Positions 40,660 through 49,261 of a stretch of 64,000 nt of DNA are shown here, one piece after another (position 1 is the first letter of the stretch; each line of letters starts with the position of its first letter). Source of the DNA: Paenibacillus_AA sp045062745 (lineage in GTDB: Bacteria > Bacillota > Bacilli > Paenibacillales > NBRC-103111); the NCBI RefSeq assembly GCF_045062745.1, contig NZ_JBJGED010000015.1, forward strand, positions 116,780-180,779, in the 5' to 3' direction. The notes under the pieces were generated by a model that searched no databases, was not told the DNA's origin, and saw nothing but the letters and a program-made list of their open reading frames with translations. Position numbers and translations under genes: made by a program.

Positions 40660-42678
40660 CTAAGGCTGCACCGGCACCCCGTACAAGCCGACGGCCCGAT
40701 CGTAGGCGTCAAACATGCGTCTCGCGATCGGCGCGGCACCATAAGAGCCGAAGCCGCCCTCGGGAACGACGACGGCAACCGCCAGCTTCGGCTTGTCGGC
40801 CGGCGCGTACGCGATGAACACCGCGTTGTCGATGTCCTTCCCCGCCACCGACTGCGTAGACGTCCCCGTCTTCGCCGCTACGCGGTAAGGGAACCCTTCG
40901 AACCCGCTCTTGGTCACGAGCTCCATCCCTTTTTGAACCGTATCCCAATACTCCTTCGGAAAATTCTCCTGACTTAATACTTCCGGCTGGAACTCCTTAA
41001 TCGGATTCATGTCGTACGACGTGATCTTGGTCACGAACTGCGGCTTGATCCGCTTCCCCCGGTTGCCGAGCATCGCGGCGTACTGCGCCAGCTGCAGCGT
41101 CGTGTACTTGCCCATCTGTCCCCACGAAGCCGGGATGAGCGCCGCTTGCGGGCCGTATTTTTTGTTCGTCTCGTTGTACTCCTTGTATCCTGCATACTCG
41201 CCCCGGAGTCCGCTGCCGGTCAACACGCCGAGCCCGAAGCGCTCCATATAATCGTTCCAAACCTGGATCCCGTCCGTATTCGGCCGGAAGTACAACCGGT
41301 TGCCAACCATGGCTGACATGTATGTGTTCGACGAATACTGGATCGCTTGGGTGGCATTGATCGGGCCGTTGTATTTGCCGTCCGAGTTCGTCAGCCGGGC
41401 CTTATTGTCCTTCCCGTAGAAGAACACTCCTGTATCGGTGTACAGCTCATTAATGCCCATCAGCTTCTCGTTCAAGCCGAGCAGGATCGTCAGCGGCTTG
41501 ATCGTCGAGCCGAGGTAGACGAGCGAGGTCGGGTGCTTGTTCAGCTCTTTCTGATCTTCATAAGGCGGCCGCACTTCCCGAATCGTGCCGTTTTCGACGA
41601 AAAACTTCACCTTGTTGTAATCTTCCGGACTGATCCCGCCGTTCCACAAATTCGGGTTGTAGTCGGGCATGCTCGCCATCGCCACGACATTGCCGGTATC
41701 GACCTCCATGGCCACGGCATAGCCGGTCGTCGCATTCGGAGCATAACTCCACCGGTCCCGCGCCGGATCGCGGATATAGGCGAGATGCTCCATGATCGCG
41801 TTCTCGGTCTCGAGCTGCACATCGGCATCAATCGTCAGGAACAGGTTGTTGCCCTTCTCCGGCTTGATCATCGTGACCGGGCCCACGATTTTCTCAGCCG
41901 CATTGACCGGGTACGTCTTGACCCCGTTTTTGCCGCGCAGCTCGTCCTGGTACATCAGCTCCAACCCGTCGAACCCTACGTCCTCCGTATCCAAATATTC
42001 ATCGGTCGGTTCCGTCGACTCCGCCTTCTTCCGGTAAAACTCCAACCCGGAATCGCTGCGCGCCGTCGAGAAAGACTTCAAATACCCGACTAGCTGGACT
42101 GCGATCGTCTTGTCGTTGTATTGACGGATGCTCTCCTCTTGAATCTCCATGCCCGGAAGCTCGTCCCGGTGTTCGGACAAGTAGGCGATCTCCGCTTGGT
42201 TCAAGTCCGCTTTGATCCGGCGGGGCACCGAGTAGTAGCTCGGGTCCTTCGTTTTGTTCATCTGGAGATCAAAGCCGACGTCCATCTTTTTCAAAATGTC
42301 CTCCGCCGTCATCGTTTTAGCCGGATCCCCGTACTGGGCGAAAATTTGCTCTACCTTGCGGGCCACATCTATGATCGGCTGCTTCTCCTTCTGGCCCGGC
42401 TCCACGGAGTAGAAGAGCGATTGGGACGATGTCGACTCGGCGATCGGATATCCTTTTCGGTCGAAGATCGAGCCGCGGATGGAAGGGATGGCGTTATGCT
42501 TCGACCTAAGCTTCCCCTCCTCCTCGGCCAGCGTCTCCCCTTCTACGAATTGCACGATCGCGAGCCGGATGATCAGAATGGAGAACAGGGCGAAGACGAC
42601 GAAGAAAAATAAGTTCAAACGAAACGTAAAATGGCGTCGGTGAGCCATCTGCTCCTTGGACTCAGAATCCGGAGTCAC
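40660..42678 (-). CDS. Class B penicillin-binding protein (PBP2/MrdA-like), paralog 2
   Basis: The 672-residue transpeptidase has the same layout as the protein at 36779: N-terminal anchor (RHFTFRLNLFFFVVFALF), the segment IPSIRGSIFDRKGYPIAES, and catalytic motifs STIK, SSN (YSSNTYMSAM) and KTGT. The GTG at 42676-42678 is chosen over the TTG at 42684, because TTG abuts the GGAGG site and because GTG aligns exactly with the paralog's ATG (17 residues to the shared RHF). It probably cross-links wall peptidoglycan. The two paralogs differ in the loop between STIK and SSN, so they may be specialised for growth and for sporulation; this is inference. Confidence 0.94.
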   Translation of the reverse strand: MTPDSESKEQMAHRRHFTFRLNLFFFVVFALFSILIIRLAIVQFVEGETLAEEEGKLRSKHNAIPSIRGSIFDRKGYPIAESTSSQSLFYSVEPGQKEKQPIIDVARKVEQIFAQYGDPAKTMTAEDILKKMDVGFDLQMNKTKDPSYYSVPRRIKADLNQAEIAYLSEHRDELPGMEIQEESIRQYNDKTIAVQLVGYLKSFSTARSDSGLEFYRKKAESTEPTDEYLDTEDVGFDGLELMYQDELRGKNGVKTYPVNAAEKIVGPVTMIKPEKGNNLFLTIDADVQLETENAIMEHLAYIRDPARDRWSYAPNATTGYAVAMEVDTGNVVAMASMPDYNPNLWNGGISPEDYNKVKFFVENGTIREVRPPYEDQKELNKHPTSLVYLGSTIKPLTILLGLNEKLMGINELYTDTGVFFYGKDNKARLTNSDGKYNGPINATQAIQYSSNTYMSAMVGNRLYFRPNTDGIQVWNDYMERFGLGVLTGSGLRGEYAGYKEYNETNKKYGPQAALIPASWGQMGKYTTLQLAQYAAMLGNRGKRIKPQFVTKITSYDMNPIKEFQPEVLSQENFPKEYWDTVQKGMELVTKSGFEGFPYRVAAKTGTSTQSVAGKDIDNAVFIAYAPADKPKLAVAVVVPEGGFGSYGAAPIARRMFDAYDRAVGLYGVPVQP

Positions 42679-42877
42679 CGGCAATCCCTCCTACTCTATC
42701 AAGTTGTACCTTTCCTAGTCTACCATAATGTCGAAGGAGATGGAAAAGTGGCGGACCACACATTGTAAGTGAGGAGGAGGAAAAGGAGAGGAGTATTGTC
42801 GAAACAAGACGAATAACTACTGAGAAGAGAGCAGAGCTGCCTTTAACAAGTCATGGCTGCATTCCAAGGAGGGCTGA

Positions 42878-43000
42878 ATGCAAGCGGTCGAGAAGCTGGA
42901 GCGCATCGCGAACTTCCCGATCTGGATACATTCCGCTTGGTTCGACGAGATGAATGAACAAGATTGGGTCGGCAAATATGCGAAGCACGAGCTTCGTTAG
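42878..43000 (+). CDS. Possible miniprotein (40 aa)
   Basis: An ATG at 42878 follows AAGGAGGG with a 4-nt spacer. The 40-residue product begins MQAVEKLERIANFPIWIHS and ends in KYAKHELR. It has three Trp residues and an amphipathic N-terminal helix, but no recognised family. A terminator at 43036 lies 36 bp downstream, in keeping with a short independent transcript. The good ribosome site and terminator are the main support; codon evidence from so short a frame is weak. It could also be the remnant of a larger gene. Confidence 0.45.
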   Translation: MQAVEKLERIANFPIWIHSAWFDEMNEQDWVGKYAKHELR

Positions 43001-43035
43001 AACGATGGGCAGAAGCACCGCAACGAAAGCCAAAC

Positions 43036-43075
43036 GCCCCGGCCCCCCTTGTATCGGGAAGGCCGGGGCACTTTT
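43036..43075. terminator. Terminator between the 40-aa ORF and the transglutaminase gene
   Basis: GCCCCGGCC (43036-43044) pairs with GGCCGGGGC (43061-43069), followed by ACTTTT on the plus strand. On the minus strand the U-tract is weak. Confidence 0.75.
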
Positions 43076-44231
43076 ATACATCCCGGATATGCGTATTATA
43101 GAAATTCGGCGGGTCGAACCAGTTCCCTCCGCTCGACATCCACGTGGAGTCCAGCGGAATCCAAGCCTGCTTGGCGCTGACGTACACCTCGTTCCAGGCG
43201 TGCGGGCCGTACCCGCCTCGTCCGTCGTAGCCTTGGCCGGTGACGACCTTCACCTCGAGCCCGACGGCCCGCGCCATAACGGCGTACAGCCGCGAGTAGT
43301 CGATGCAGACGCCGAGCCGCGTGGCGAACGTGTCCTCCGGCGACTGCTCCTTCCAGACCCGGTCCCGCTCGTACAGCTCGACCTTGTCCCAGTCGTACTG
43401 GACCCGCGTCCCGACCCACTGGTAGAGCGCCCGCGCCTTCGCTTCGTCGTCCGTCTTCCCGGCCGCGATCTCCTTGGCCGCGGCCTCGATGTCGGCCGGA
43501 ATCTTCGCGTCGATGACCTCGTACTTGCGCTGCAGGATCTTCTTGTACTCTTGGCCGACCGCCTTCGTCAGCACGGGGAGCTGCTTCTCCAGGAAGTCTC
43601 CGCTGAACGGAGCGATGACTTGCGTCGCGCCCTGCGTGTAGATGCCCGACGACTGCACATAGCGGGAGAAGCCCGACTGCGGGAACAGCGTCGTGAACAC
43701 GAATAGCGCCGCGATCAGCATGAGCGCCCGGCCGATGCCGATGATCGCGCCGATCCCGCCGCCGATGCCGCTGCTCCACAGCGAGGGCCGCCCTTCACGG
43801 GCCGTCATCGACCGGTCGAACCACCCCGAGCGGAACACGAACTGCCGCCACAGCCAGTACAACAGCTGCTTGGCCGCCGTGTAGCCGATCAGGAACAGCG
43901 TCCCGGTCCGCAACAGCGGGAAGTCGCGAATCCCGGTAATCAGCGTATAGTAGCCTTGCTGGAAAAAGCCCAGATCGGCGTTCGGGATGACGATATTCCG
44001 GGCGATAAGGGCGTCGCGGATGACCGGGGACAGCCATTCGCCGATCCGCCAAGCCATTAGGACGCTGACGACCGTGATGACGCCTTCCGCGGCGAAGAAC
44101 AGGAACGACTGCGCCGAGCCGGACGCGCCCCTAAGGAAGCCCTGCACGATTGAGGCCGCCACGAGAAGGAACAGCGCGATGGAGATCAGGTTCATGTCCA
44201 TTTGCTGCACCCAGGCCAGATTGTCCATCAT
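43074..44231 (-). CDS. Membrane protein with CvpA-like N terminus and transglutaminase-like domain
   Basis: The 385-residue protein has four or five N-terminal membrane helices in a CvpA-like arrangement (ALFLLVAASIVQGFLRGASG, then GIGGGIGAIIGIGRALMLI). A C-terminal transglutaminase-like domain follows (about 240-375). The catalytic triad is visible: Cys309 in RLGVCIDYSR, His in YGPHAWNEVYV and Asp in IPLDSTW. Membrane-bound bacterial members are thought to act as cysteine proteases or peptide amidases outside the cell, not as true cross-linkers. The fusion with CvpA-like helices is unusual. The small membrane-anchored protein gene at 44304 precedes it by 72 bp on the same strand. Confidence 0.88.
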   Translation of the reverse strand: MMDNLAWVQQMDMNLISIALFLLVAASIVQGFLRGASGSAQSFLFFAAEGVITVVSVLMAWRIGEWLSPVIRDALIARNIVIPNADLGFFQQGYYTLITGIRDFPLLRTGTLFLIGYTAAKQLLYWLWRQFVFRSGWFDRSMTAREGRPSLWSSGIGGGIGAIIGIGRALMLIAALFVFTTLFPQSGFSRYVQSSGIYTQGATQVIAPFSGDFLEKQLPVLTKAVGQEYKKILQRKYEVIDAKIPADIEAAAKEIAAGKTDDEAKARALYQWVGTRVQYDWDKVELYERDRVWKEQSPEDTFATRLGVCIDYSRLYAVMARAVGLEVKVVTGQGYDGRGGYGPHAWNEVYVSAKQAWIPLDSTWMSSGGNWFDPPNFYNTHIRDV

Positions 44232-44303
44232 CTCCCCCCCTTCGCATAGTGTCTTCTAATCTTGCTAGTCTTGTATAAGACTCGCTAGTCGCCGCTCCTG
44301 ATA

Positions 44304-44738
44304 CTAGACGTTCTTCTTCGCTTGCTCGATCAGCGCCTTCACCGCATCGTCCAGCTTGATGTCCGCGATCTTCTTCCCGGCTACGGACAGGCTCACTTCC
44401 GTCGCGCCCGGCTTGCCTTCCAGCTTCACTTGGCCCGCGGTCACCGAATACGAGCCGTCGGCGTTCTGCGCGAACTTCGCATCTTTGCCGGCGAGCGCCT
44501 TGAGCGCATCTTCCTTGGCGGAGGCGGCTACGTCCTTGACTGTAGCTACGGCGTCACTGCCCAGCTGCTTCAGATCGTCCGTATACGACGCCCCGTAATA
44601 GAATAGAGCCGCTACCACTACGAGCACGATGACCCATTTTACAACCGTTTTCACAATTTTAATCACTAGGAATAGCACCACGATCGCGATCAGGATGACC
44701 ACCCAGCGATCCTGAATGAACGTCGACAACTGATCCAT
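44304..44738 (-). CDS. Membrane-anchored hypothetical protein (144 aa)
   Basis: The ATG at 44736-44738 follows AAAGGGTG; an upstream extension to 44783 is rejected. A membrane anchor spans about residues 13-50 (VVILIAIVVLFLVIKIVK then WVIVLVVVAALFYYG). A short charged helix (VKDVAASAKEDALKALAGKD) and a small strand-rich domain (SYSVTAGQVKLEGKPGATEV) follow. I recognise no family. The product is likely exposed on one face of the membrane. It is upstream of and probably co-transcribed with the transglutaminase-like gene, so the two may work together. Confidence 0.75.
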   Translation of the reverse strand: MDQLSTFIQDRWVVILIAIVVLFLVIKIVKTVVKWVIVLVVVAALFYYGASYTDDLKQLGSDAVATVKDVAASAKEDALKALAGKDAKFAQNADGSYSVTAGQVKLEGKPGATEVSLSVAGKKIADIKLDDAVKALIEQAKKNV

Positions 44739-44899
44739 TTCTACACCCTTTCCTATTTTACAAGTTATGCTCCGATTCCACATCCATCATACTATAGGGC
44801 TTCGTGCAAGTTCACCCTTTTTTTGTCCAGCCCCCGAAAATTCCGTAATATCCGGTCGGACAATCACGTACAAGTAGTGATGAATGCATGTACAAGTTA

Positions 44900-44963
44900 C
44901 CCCACAAAGTGAAGTGGGCCTCTGAAGCTCGGCGAAGCCCCCTATTACTTTGCGGGGACCCCG
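44900..44963 (-). repeat. Intergenic element, copy 2 (related to 14115-14173)
   Basis: CCCCACAAAGTGAAG at 44900-44914 and CTTTGCGGGGACCCCG at 44948-44963 are the exact complements of the two end blocks at 14115-14173, around a different 33-bp centre. GTACAAGT occurs twice (44868-44875, 44890-44897) just before it, 22 bp apart. The element lies 35 bp upstream of the MFS gene start. Confidence 0.7.
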
Positions 44964-44998
44964 GGGTTTATAAAAATAAGGAAACGGGTGATTTTCCC

Positions 44999-46207
44999 AT
45001 GAAAACGGCTATCTGGCTTTACCTGTTCATGTTCGTGGCGTTCTTCGACCTGCATGCGCAGTACCCGATCCTGACCCCGTTCGCGCTGTCGTTAGGCGCC
45101 GCGCCTACGTTCATAGGCTGGATCATGGGCGTCTACTCCATCACCCACCTGCCCGGCAATCTCCTCGCCGGGGTCTGGGTCGACCGCTATGGGAGCAAAT
45201 GGTTCATCCTGCTAAGCCTAATCGGCGCCGGTATTATCCTCGTCTACCAATCGACGGTTACGAACCCGTGGCAGCTGCTCTGGATCCGCTCGATCAGCGG
45301 CTTCATTCTCGCGTTCCTCTCGCCGGCCTGTATGGCAATGCTCGCCAAGCTCGCCCGCAACCGCACCCAACAAGGCAAGCTCATGGCCGGCAACGGCCTC
45401 GTCCATACACTCGCCTCCGTCATCTCCCCGGCCGCAGGCGCTTATCTCGTCGGCAAGTTCGGCTTCACGACCTCGTTCCTCTTCCTCGGCTGGGCGCTGA
45501 TCGGTATCGGGCTGTTAGCGATGCTCGGCATCCGGGAGGAGCGCACTCCTGCGGTGGCCGGGGAGCATCCCGGCCTGCCTCCCCACGCTCCCGGGCACGG
45601 CCATTCGCATGCGCCGTCCCGCTACGAGGCAACCGCCCCGGACGCCTCCATCGGCACGGCCGACAACGGCACCATCCCGTGGCTGTTCTTCGGCATCCCG
45701 ATGGCGATCTCTTGCTCGCAAGGCATCCTCTTCTTCGAGCTGCCGCTTATGAGTGCGGCTAAGCAGTCGATCCTCACTTCAGGTCTGCTATTCTCCATGG
45801 TCAGCCTGGGCGCCCTATTTACCTTGAGCCTGCTGTTCTTGAACCGGTTCTCCCCTTTCGCTCGCACGGCGTCGGGGGCATTAGCGCTCGCATTATGCTT
45901 CTTCGGCTTGTCCGTCCATTGGCCGTTGCCGATCGCGGCATCGCTGTTCCTCGTCGGGATGGCGAAGGGCATCATCTTCCCGGCCATGGCGACGCTGCTC
46001 GCTACGGTTTCGAGCGCGAGCCGCTACGGCCGCGTCTTCTCCCTCCTATCCGTCTCCTTCTCCATCGGCGCGTTCATCGGCCCCGTCCTCGCGGGACAGC
46101 TGCGTACGGTCGTGAGCCCTTACTTCATCGCCTTCCTGTTCCTCATGCTGGCGCTTCTGCTGCTCGCTCCGCAGAAGTTCCGGACAGCGACTGTCCTTCC
46201 TCGATAA
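44999..46207 (+). CDS. Major facilitator superfamily (MFS) transporter
   Basis: The 402-residue protein has twelve predicted membrane helices and the MFS motif A region GVWVDRYGSKWFI between helices 2 and 3. The central cytoplasmic loop (about 180-220) is His-rich (PGHGHSHAPSRY). A start at 44888 would read through the repeat element and is rejected; the ATG at 44999 begins MKTAIWLYLFMFVAF. The transport direction and substrate are unknown; the His-rich loop could bind a metal, but this is speculation. The gene is alone, with a YjcZ-like gene downstream. Confidence 0.87.
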   Translation: MKTAIWLYLFMFVAFFDLHAQYPILTPFALSLGAAPTFIGWIMGVYSITHLPGNLLAGVWVDRYGSKWFILLSLIGAGIILVYQSTVTNPWQLLWIRSISGFILAFLSPACMAMLAKLARNRTQQGKLMAGNGLVHTLASVISPAAGAYLVGKFGFTTSFLFLGWALIGIGLLAMLGIREERTPAVAGEHPGLPPHAPGHGHSHAPSRYEATAPDASIGTADNGTIPWLFFGIPMAISCSQGILFFELPLMSAAKQSILTSGLLFSMVSLGALFTLSLLFLNRFSPFARTASGALALALCFFGLSVHWPLPIAASLFLVGMAKGIIFPAMATLLATVSSASRYGRVFSLLSVSFSIGAFIGPVLAGQLRTVVSPYFIAFLFLMLALLLLAPQKFRTATVLPR

Positions 46208-46313
46208 TCACCCATTTTTCGGGCTCTAGGTATTTGCACAGGCCGTACGCCCGTCTCCGCAATAGGATAGGAGTGTAAGATGACCACGCAGTCGGGAAGG
46301 AGGTCTTTTGAAT

Positions 46314-46400
46314 ATGTCCGCTCTCGGCCACTCTAGTGCATTCATACTCGTACTTTTCATCCTTCTGGTAATTGTACTTGCAAGCTGCTGGTGCTTCTAG
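46314..46400 (+). CDS. YjcZ-type sporulation miniprotein
   Basis: A 28-residue ORF with a strong GGAAGGAGG site 10 nt before the ATG. The sequence has a polar head (MSALGHSS) and a hydrophobic helix (AFILVLFILLVIVLAS), ending CWCF. This pattern, FALIVVLFILLIIVGAS-like, defines the YjcZ/YhdX family of small membrane proteins made during sporulation in Bacillus and Paenibacillus. It should span a spore membrane; the molecular role is unknown. A terminator follows 14 bp after the stop. The Cys-Trp-Cys end is unusual for the family. Confidence 0.8.
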   Translation: MSALGHSSAFILVLFILLVIVLASCWCF

Positions 46401-46413
46401 GACTGCTATAGGG

Positions 46414-46446
46414 AACGGTTTGGGCCAAGGGCTCAAGCCGTTTTTT
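46414..46446 (+). terminator. Terminator of the YjcZ-type gene
   Basis: AACGGTTTGGGCC pairs with GGCTCAAGCCGTT (G-U pairs allowed) around a 3-nt loop, followed by TTTTTT. Confidence 0.85.
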
Positions 46447-46531
46447 CGTATCCATGCTCAAGGCGGTACAGCCAGGATTGGATAACGTTCGTCCGATCAG
46501 GTAAACTGTACCCAAGAGGTGTCATCCTATC

Positions 46532-47875
46532 ATGTCAACTATTCGTGCCAGAGTCTCCAGGCTATCCCCGCCGCAAATCTTAACCGTCGGGTTCCTGCTG
46601 CTCATTCTGATCGGAAGCTTGCTGCTGTGGGCGCCGATCTCATCGCCCCCGGGCAAGTCAATCTCTTACATAGACGCATTATTCACATCCGCTTCAGCTA
46701 CATGCGTGACCGGATTGGTCGTGGCCGATACGGCGAATGACTTCACCCTGTTCGGTCAGCTGGTCATCCTAGTATTGATCCAGCTGGGCGGACTCGGCTT
46801 CATGACGTCGGCCACATGGTTCGCCCTCATGCTCGGCCGTCGAATCTCGCTCCGGGAACGCATCGTCTTGAAGGAATCGATGAACCAGACGAACATCGAA
46901 GGCATCGTTCGCCTGACGAAAAAGGTTTTCACATATTCGCTCAGCCTCGAAGGCATAGGGGCTCTCCTATACGCCTGGCGCTGGTCGTCGGAACTGCCGT
47001 TCGGCCGGGCGCTTTATTTCGGCGTGTTCCATGCGGTGTCTCTGTTCAACAATGCCGGGTTCGAGCTGTTCGGCGGCTTCCGCAGCATGACGATGTACGT
47101 GGACGACATCCTCATCAATATCGTGTCCATGCTGCTCGTGGTCTCGGGCGGCATCGGCTTCATCGTCATGTCCGACTTGATCGAGTACCGACGCACGCGA
47201 AGGCTGAGCCTGCACAGCAAAGTCGTCCTAACCGGTTCAAGCCTCCTGATCGGAATAGGCGCGCTGGTGATCTTCATCTTCGAATACACGAACCCGCTTA
47301 CGCTCGTACCGCTTCACGACGGCCATAAAGCGATGGCGGCGATGTTCCAGTCCGTGAGCCTGCGGTCCTCGGGCACGAATACGATCGATATAGCCGGGCT
47401 CAGGCAAGGCACACAATTTTTCATGATTGTACTCATGTTCATCGGGGCCGCTCCGGGCTCTACGGGGGGCGGGATCAAGATTACTTCGTTCGCCATCCTG
47501 CTTGGCGCAGTCTTCACGATGGTGCGCGGCAGGGAAGACGTACAGCTGTTCCGCTACCGCATCTCCCAGGAGCTCGTGTATCGGGCGACGACGTTTACGA
47601 TCCTATCCGTGTTCCTGATCTCGATTGCGACGATGGTCATGTCGGCGCTGCATCCGAGGCCGTTCCTGATGATATTGTTCGAGGTTGTATCCGCCTTTGG
47701 AACGGTCGGGCTCAGCATGGGCTTGACTCCGGATTTGACCGCGGCAGGCAAGTGGATTCTTATCTTCGTCATGTTCCTGGGACGCGTAGGTCCGGTCACG
47801 TTGGCCTTCGCCTTGCAGCCTAAGCATAAAAAAGAGCTATATCGCCATCCTGAAGGGAAGCTGTTAATCGGATAA
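46532..47875 (+). CDS. Ktr/Trk-type potassium uptake channel subunit (KtrB/TrkH family)
   Basis: The 447-residue membrane protein has the four repeated M1-P-M2 units of the TrkH/KtrB family. Selectivity-filter glycines are seen in TCVTGLVV, NNAGFELFGG, SSGTNTID and GTVGLSMG. A gating-loop segment, GAAPGSTGGGIKITS, lies in the third repeat. The length and the lack of N-terminal extra helices fit KtrB. KtrB takes up K+ (often with Na+) and is regulated by a cytoplasmic RCK subunit KtrA, which is not adjacent. The BusR-like RCK_C regulator at 55908 is about 8 kb away and is a different type of protein. The ATG follows GAGGTG. Confidence 0.93.
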   Translation: MSTIRARVSRLSPPQILTVGFLLLILIGSLLLWAPISSPPGKSISYIDALFTSASATCVTGLVVADTANDFTLFGQLVILVLIQLGGLGFMTSATWFALMLGRRISLRERIVLKESMNQTNIEGIVRLTKKVFTYSLSLEGIGALLYAWRWSSELPFGRALYFGVFHAVSLFNNAGFELFGGFRSMTMYVDDILINIVSMLLVVSGGIGFIVMSDLIEYRRTRRLSLHSKVVLTGSSLLIGIGALVIFIFEYTNPLTLVPLHDGHKAMAAMFQSVSLRSSGTNTIDIAGLRQGTQFFMIVLMFIGAAPGSTGGGIKITSFAILLGAVFTMVRGREDVQLFRYRISQELVYRATTFTILSVFLISIATMVMSALHPRPFLMILFEVVSAFGTVGLSMGLTPDLTAAGKWILIFVMFLGRVGPVTLAFALQPKHKKELYRHPEGKLLIG

Positions 47876-47944
47876 CACGATCCGACATTTCCCAGGGAAT
47901 ACTTCCGATAGTTTAGCTGTTAATCGTTAAGAAGGAGAACCATC

Positions 47945-48295
47945 ATGTCGATCGCAATCATCGTAGAAGGCAAAAACGACAAAAGCCGCTTGCGGCGGCT
48001 GCTCTCAGACCAAATCATGATCGTGTGTACATATGGAACGCTGAATACGGAGAAGCTGGAGCGATTGAAAAAAGAGATCGGGGACCGCGACGTCTACCTG
48101 TTCACGGACAACGATCCGTCGGGCAAGCGAATCCGCGCGATGCTGAGGGACACATACCCCGATGCGGAGCAAATCTACACCCGCCGAGGCTATGCCGGCG
48201 TCGAAGGTACCCCGGACGAATATATCATCCAACAGCTGGAGAAGGCGGGTCTCGATGAATTTATTCTATACCCTCCGAGCGATTTAGTGCCGTAA
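47945..48295 (+). CDS. Toprim-domain protein (YusF-like)
   Basis: The 116-residue product is a single Toprim domain. The conserved Glu is in IIVEGKNDKSRL near residue 8, and the DXD-type motif is in FTDNDPSGKRIR near residue 58. The C-terminal part has RRGYAGVEGTPDEYII. Small Toprim proteins of this type (B. subtilis YusF; related to the catalytic unit of RNase M5 and primase) bind Mg2+ and probably cleave or bind nucleic acid. The actual role is unknown. AAGGAG precedes the ATG. It converges with the AEC transporter gene, 17 bp apart. Confidence 0.88.
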   Translation: MSIAIIVEGKNDKSRLRRLLSDQIMIVCTYGTLNTEKLERLKKEIGDRDVYLFTDNDPSGKRIRAMLRDTYPDAEQIYTRRGYAGVEGTPDEYIIQQLEKAGLDEFILYPPSDLVP

Positions 48296-48312
48296 AGAAC
48301 TTTGCTGGGATT

Positions 48313-49236
48313 TCACCCTACGTATTGCAGCAAATAGATGACGAATGTCACCGTAAAAATACTGAACACAGTGGATGAGAACACCGCCTGCGATGCGAAC
48401 TCCGGCTCGCTGTCGAACTCCACCGCCAGCAGCACGCTGCTGAGCGACGTAGGTACGGCGCAGGACAGCACGAGCGCCTTGGCCATATCGCCTTCTATGC
48501 CTAACGCCCAGACCAGGACGAATCCGAGCAGCGGCCCTACGCATAGCCGCATCACGTTCGAGAGCATCACGTCCGACAGCTGCAGCCGCCACTTCATGCC
48601 TCCCAGCTGTACCCCGAGCGTGATGAGCGCCGTAGCGATAAAGCCCTTGCCCACATAATCGATCGAAATGTAGATCGGATGCGGCAACGGAATATGAAGC
48701 CAGCGCATCGTCAGCGCGATCGGGATCACATAGATCGTCGGCATCGTGAGGATCGTCCTCAGCGTCTCCCGCATCGACTGCCGGTGGGAGTTCACGCTGT
48801 AGATGCCGTACGTATTCGGCAGCAAGCTCTGCATCATCATGATGATGATCTGGATCGATAAGGTGAACGGATCGTTAACGAAGACGAGCTGATTGAGCGG
48901 GATCGCGTAATTGGCGCTATTGTAGAACAGGACGCTGTTCCGCATGGCGCTCTTCATGCTGCCGCTATACCCGCGCAGCTTCATGACGACGCCGATCAGG
49001 ATGTAAGACGCGGCGAAGAACGCGCAGATGAACAGCAGCACTTGTAGCATGATGTTCAGCGTAATCGCCGACTCGTACAGCATGAGAAACATGATGCAAG
49101 GGGAAAATAAGAAAAAGTTCAGCTTGGACAACGTCCGAATGTCGAGCTTGAAGACGAGCTGAAGCACGACACCCGCTGCAATCATAAGACTGAGCGGGAC
49201 GACGTTGTTCAGCAGGATATAGGAAAAGTAAGACAA
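48313..49236 (-). CDS. AEC-family transporter (auxin efflux carrier-like)
   Basis: The 307-residue protein has about ten hydrophobic helices in two halves, with features of the AEC/MleP family: NNVVPLSLMIAAGVVLQ at the start, NSVLFYNSANYAIPLNQLVF and FIATALITLGVQLGG. The start is TTG, just after GAGGAACCGGG. AEC proteins carry organic acids (such as malate) or other metabolites across the membrane; the substrate is unknown. The gene starts 25 bp after the SCO stop and may be co-transcribed with it, although a functional link is not obvious. Confidence 0.88.
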   Translation of the reverse strand: MSYFSYILLNNVVPLSLMIAAGVVLQLVFKLDIRTLSKLNFFLFSPCIMFLMLYESAITLNIMLQVLLFICAFFAASYILIGVVMKLRGYSGSMKSAMRNSVLFYNSANYAIPLNQLVFVNDPFTLSIQIIIMMMQSLLPNTYGIYSVNSHRQSMRETLRTILTMPTIYVIPIALTMRWLHIPLPHPIYISIDYVGKGFIATALITLGVQLGGMKWRLQLSDVMLSNVMRLCVGPLLGFVLVWALGIEGDMAKALVLSCAVPTSLSSVLLAVEFDSEPEFASQAVFSSTVFSIFTVTFVIYLLQYVG

Positions 49237-49261
49237 CCCGGTTCCTCTTCTCTAGCTGGAT

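Noticed and set aside
44888..44998. N-terminal extension of the MFS transporter
   Set aside because: It would translate the intergenic repeat element and gives no extra helix; the ATG at 44999 is the natural start.
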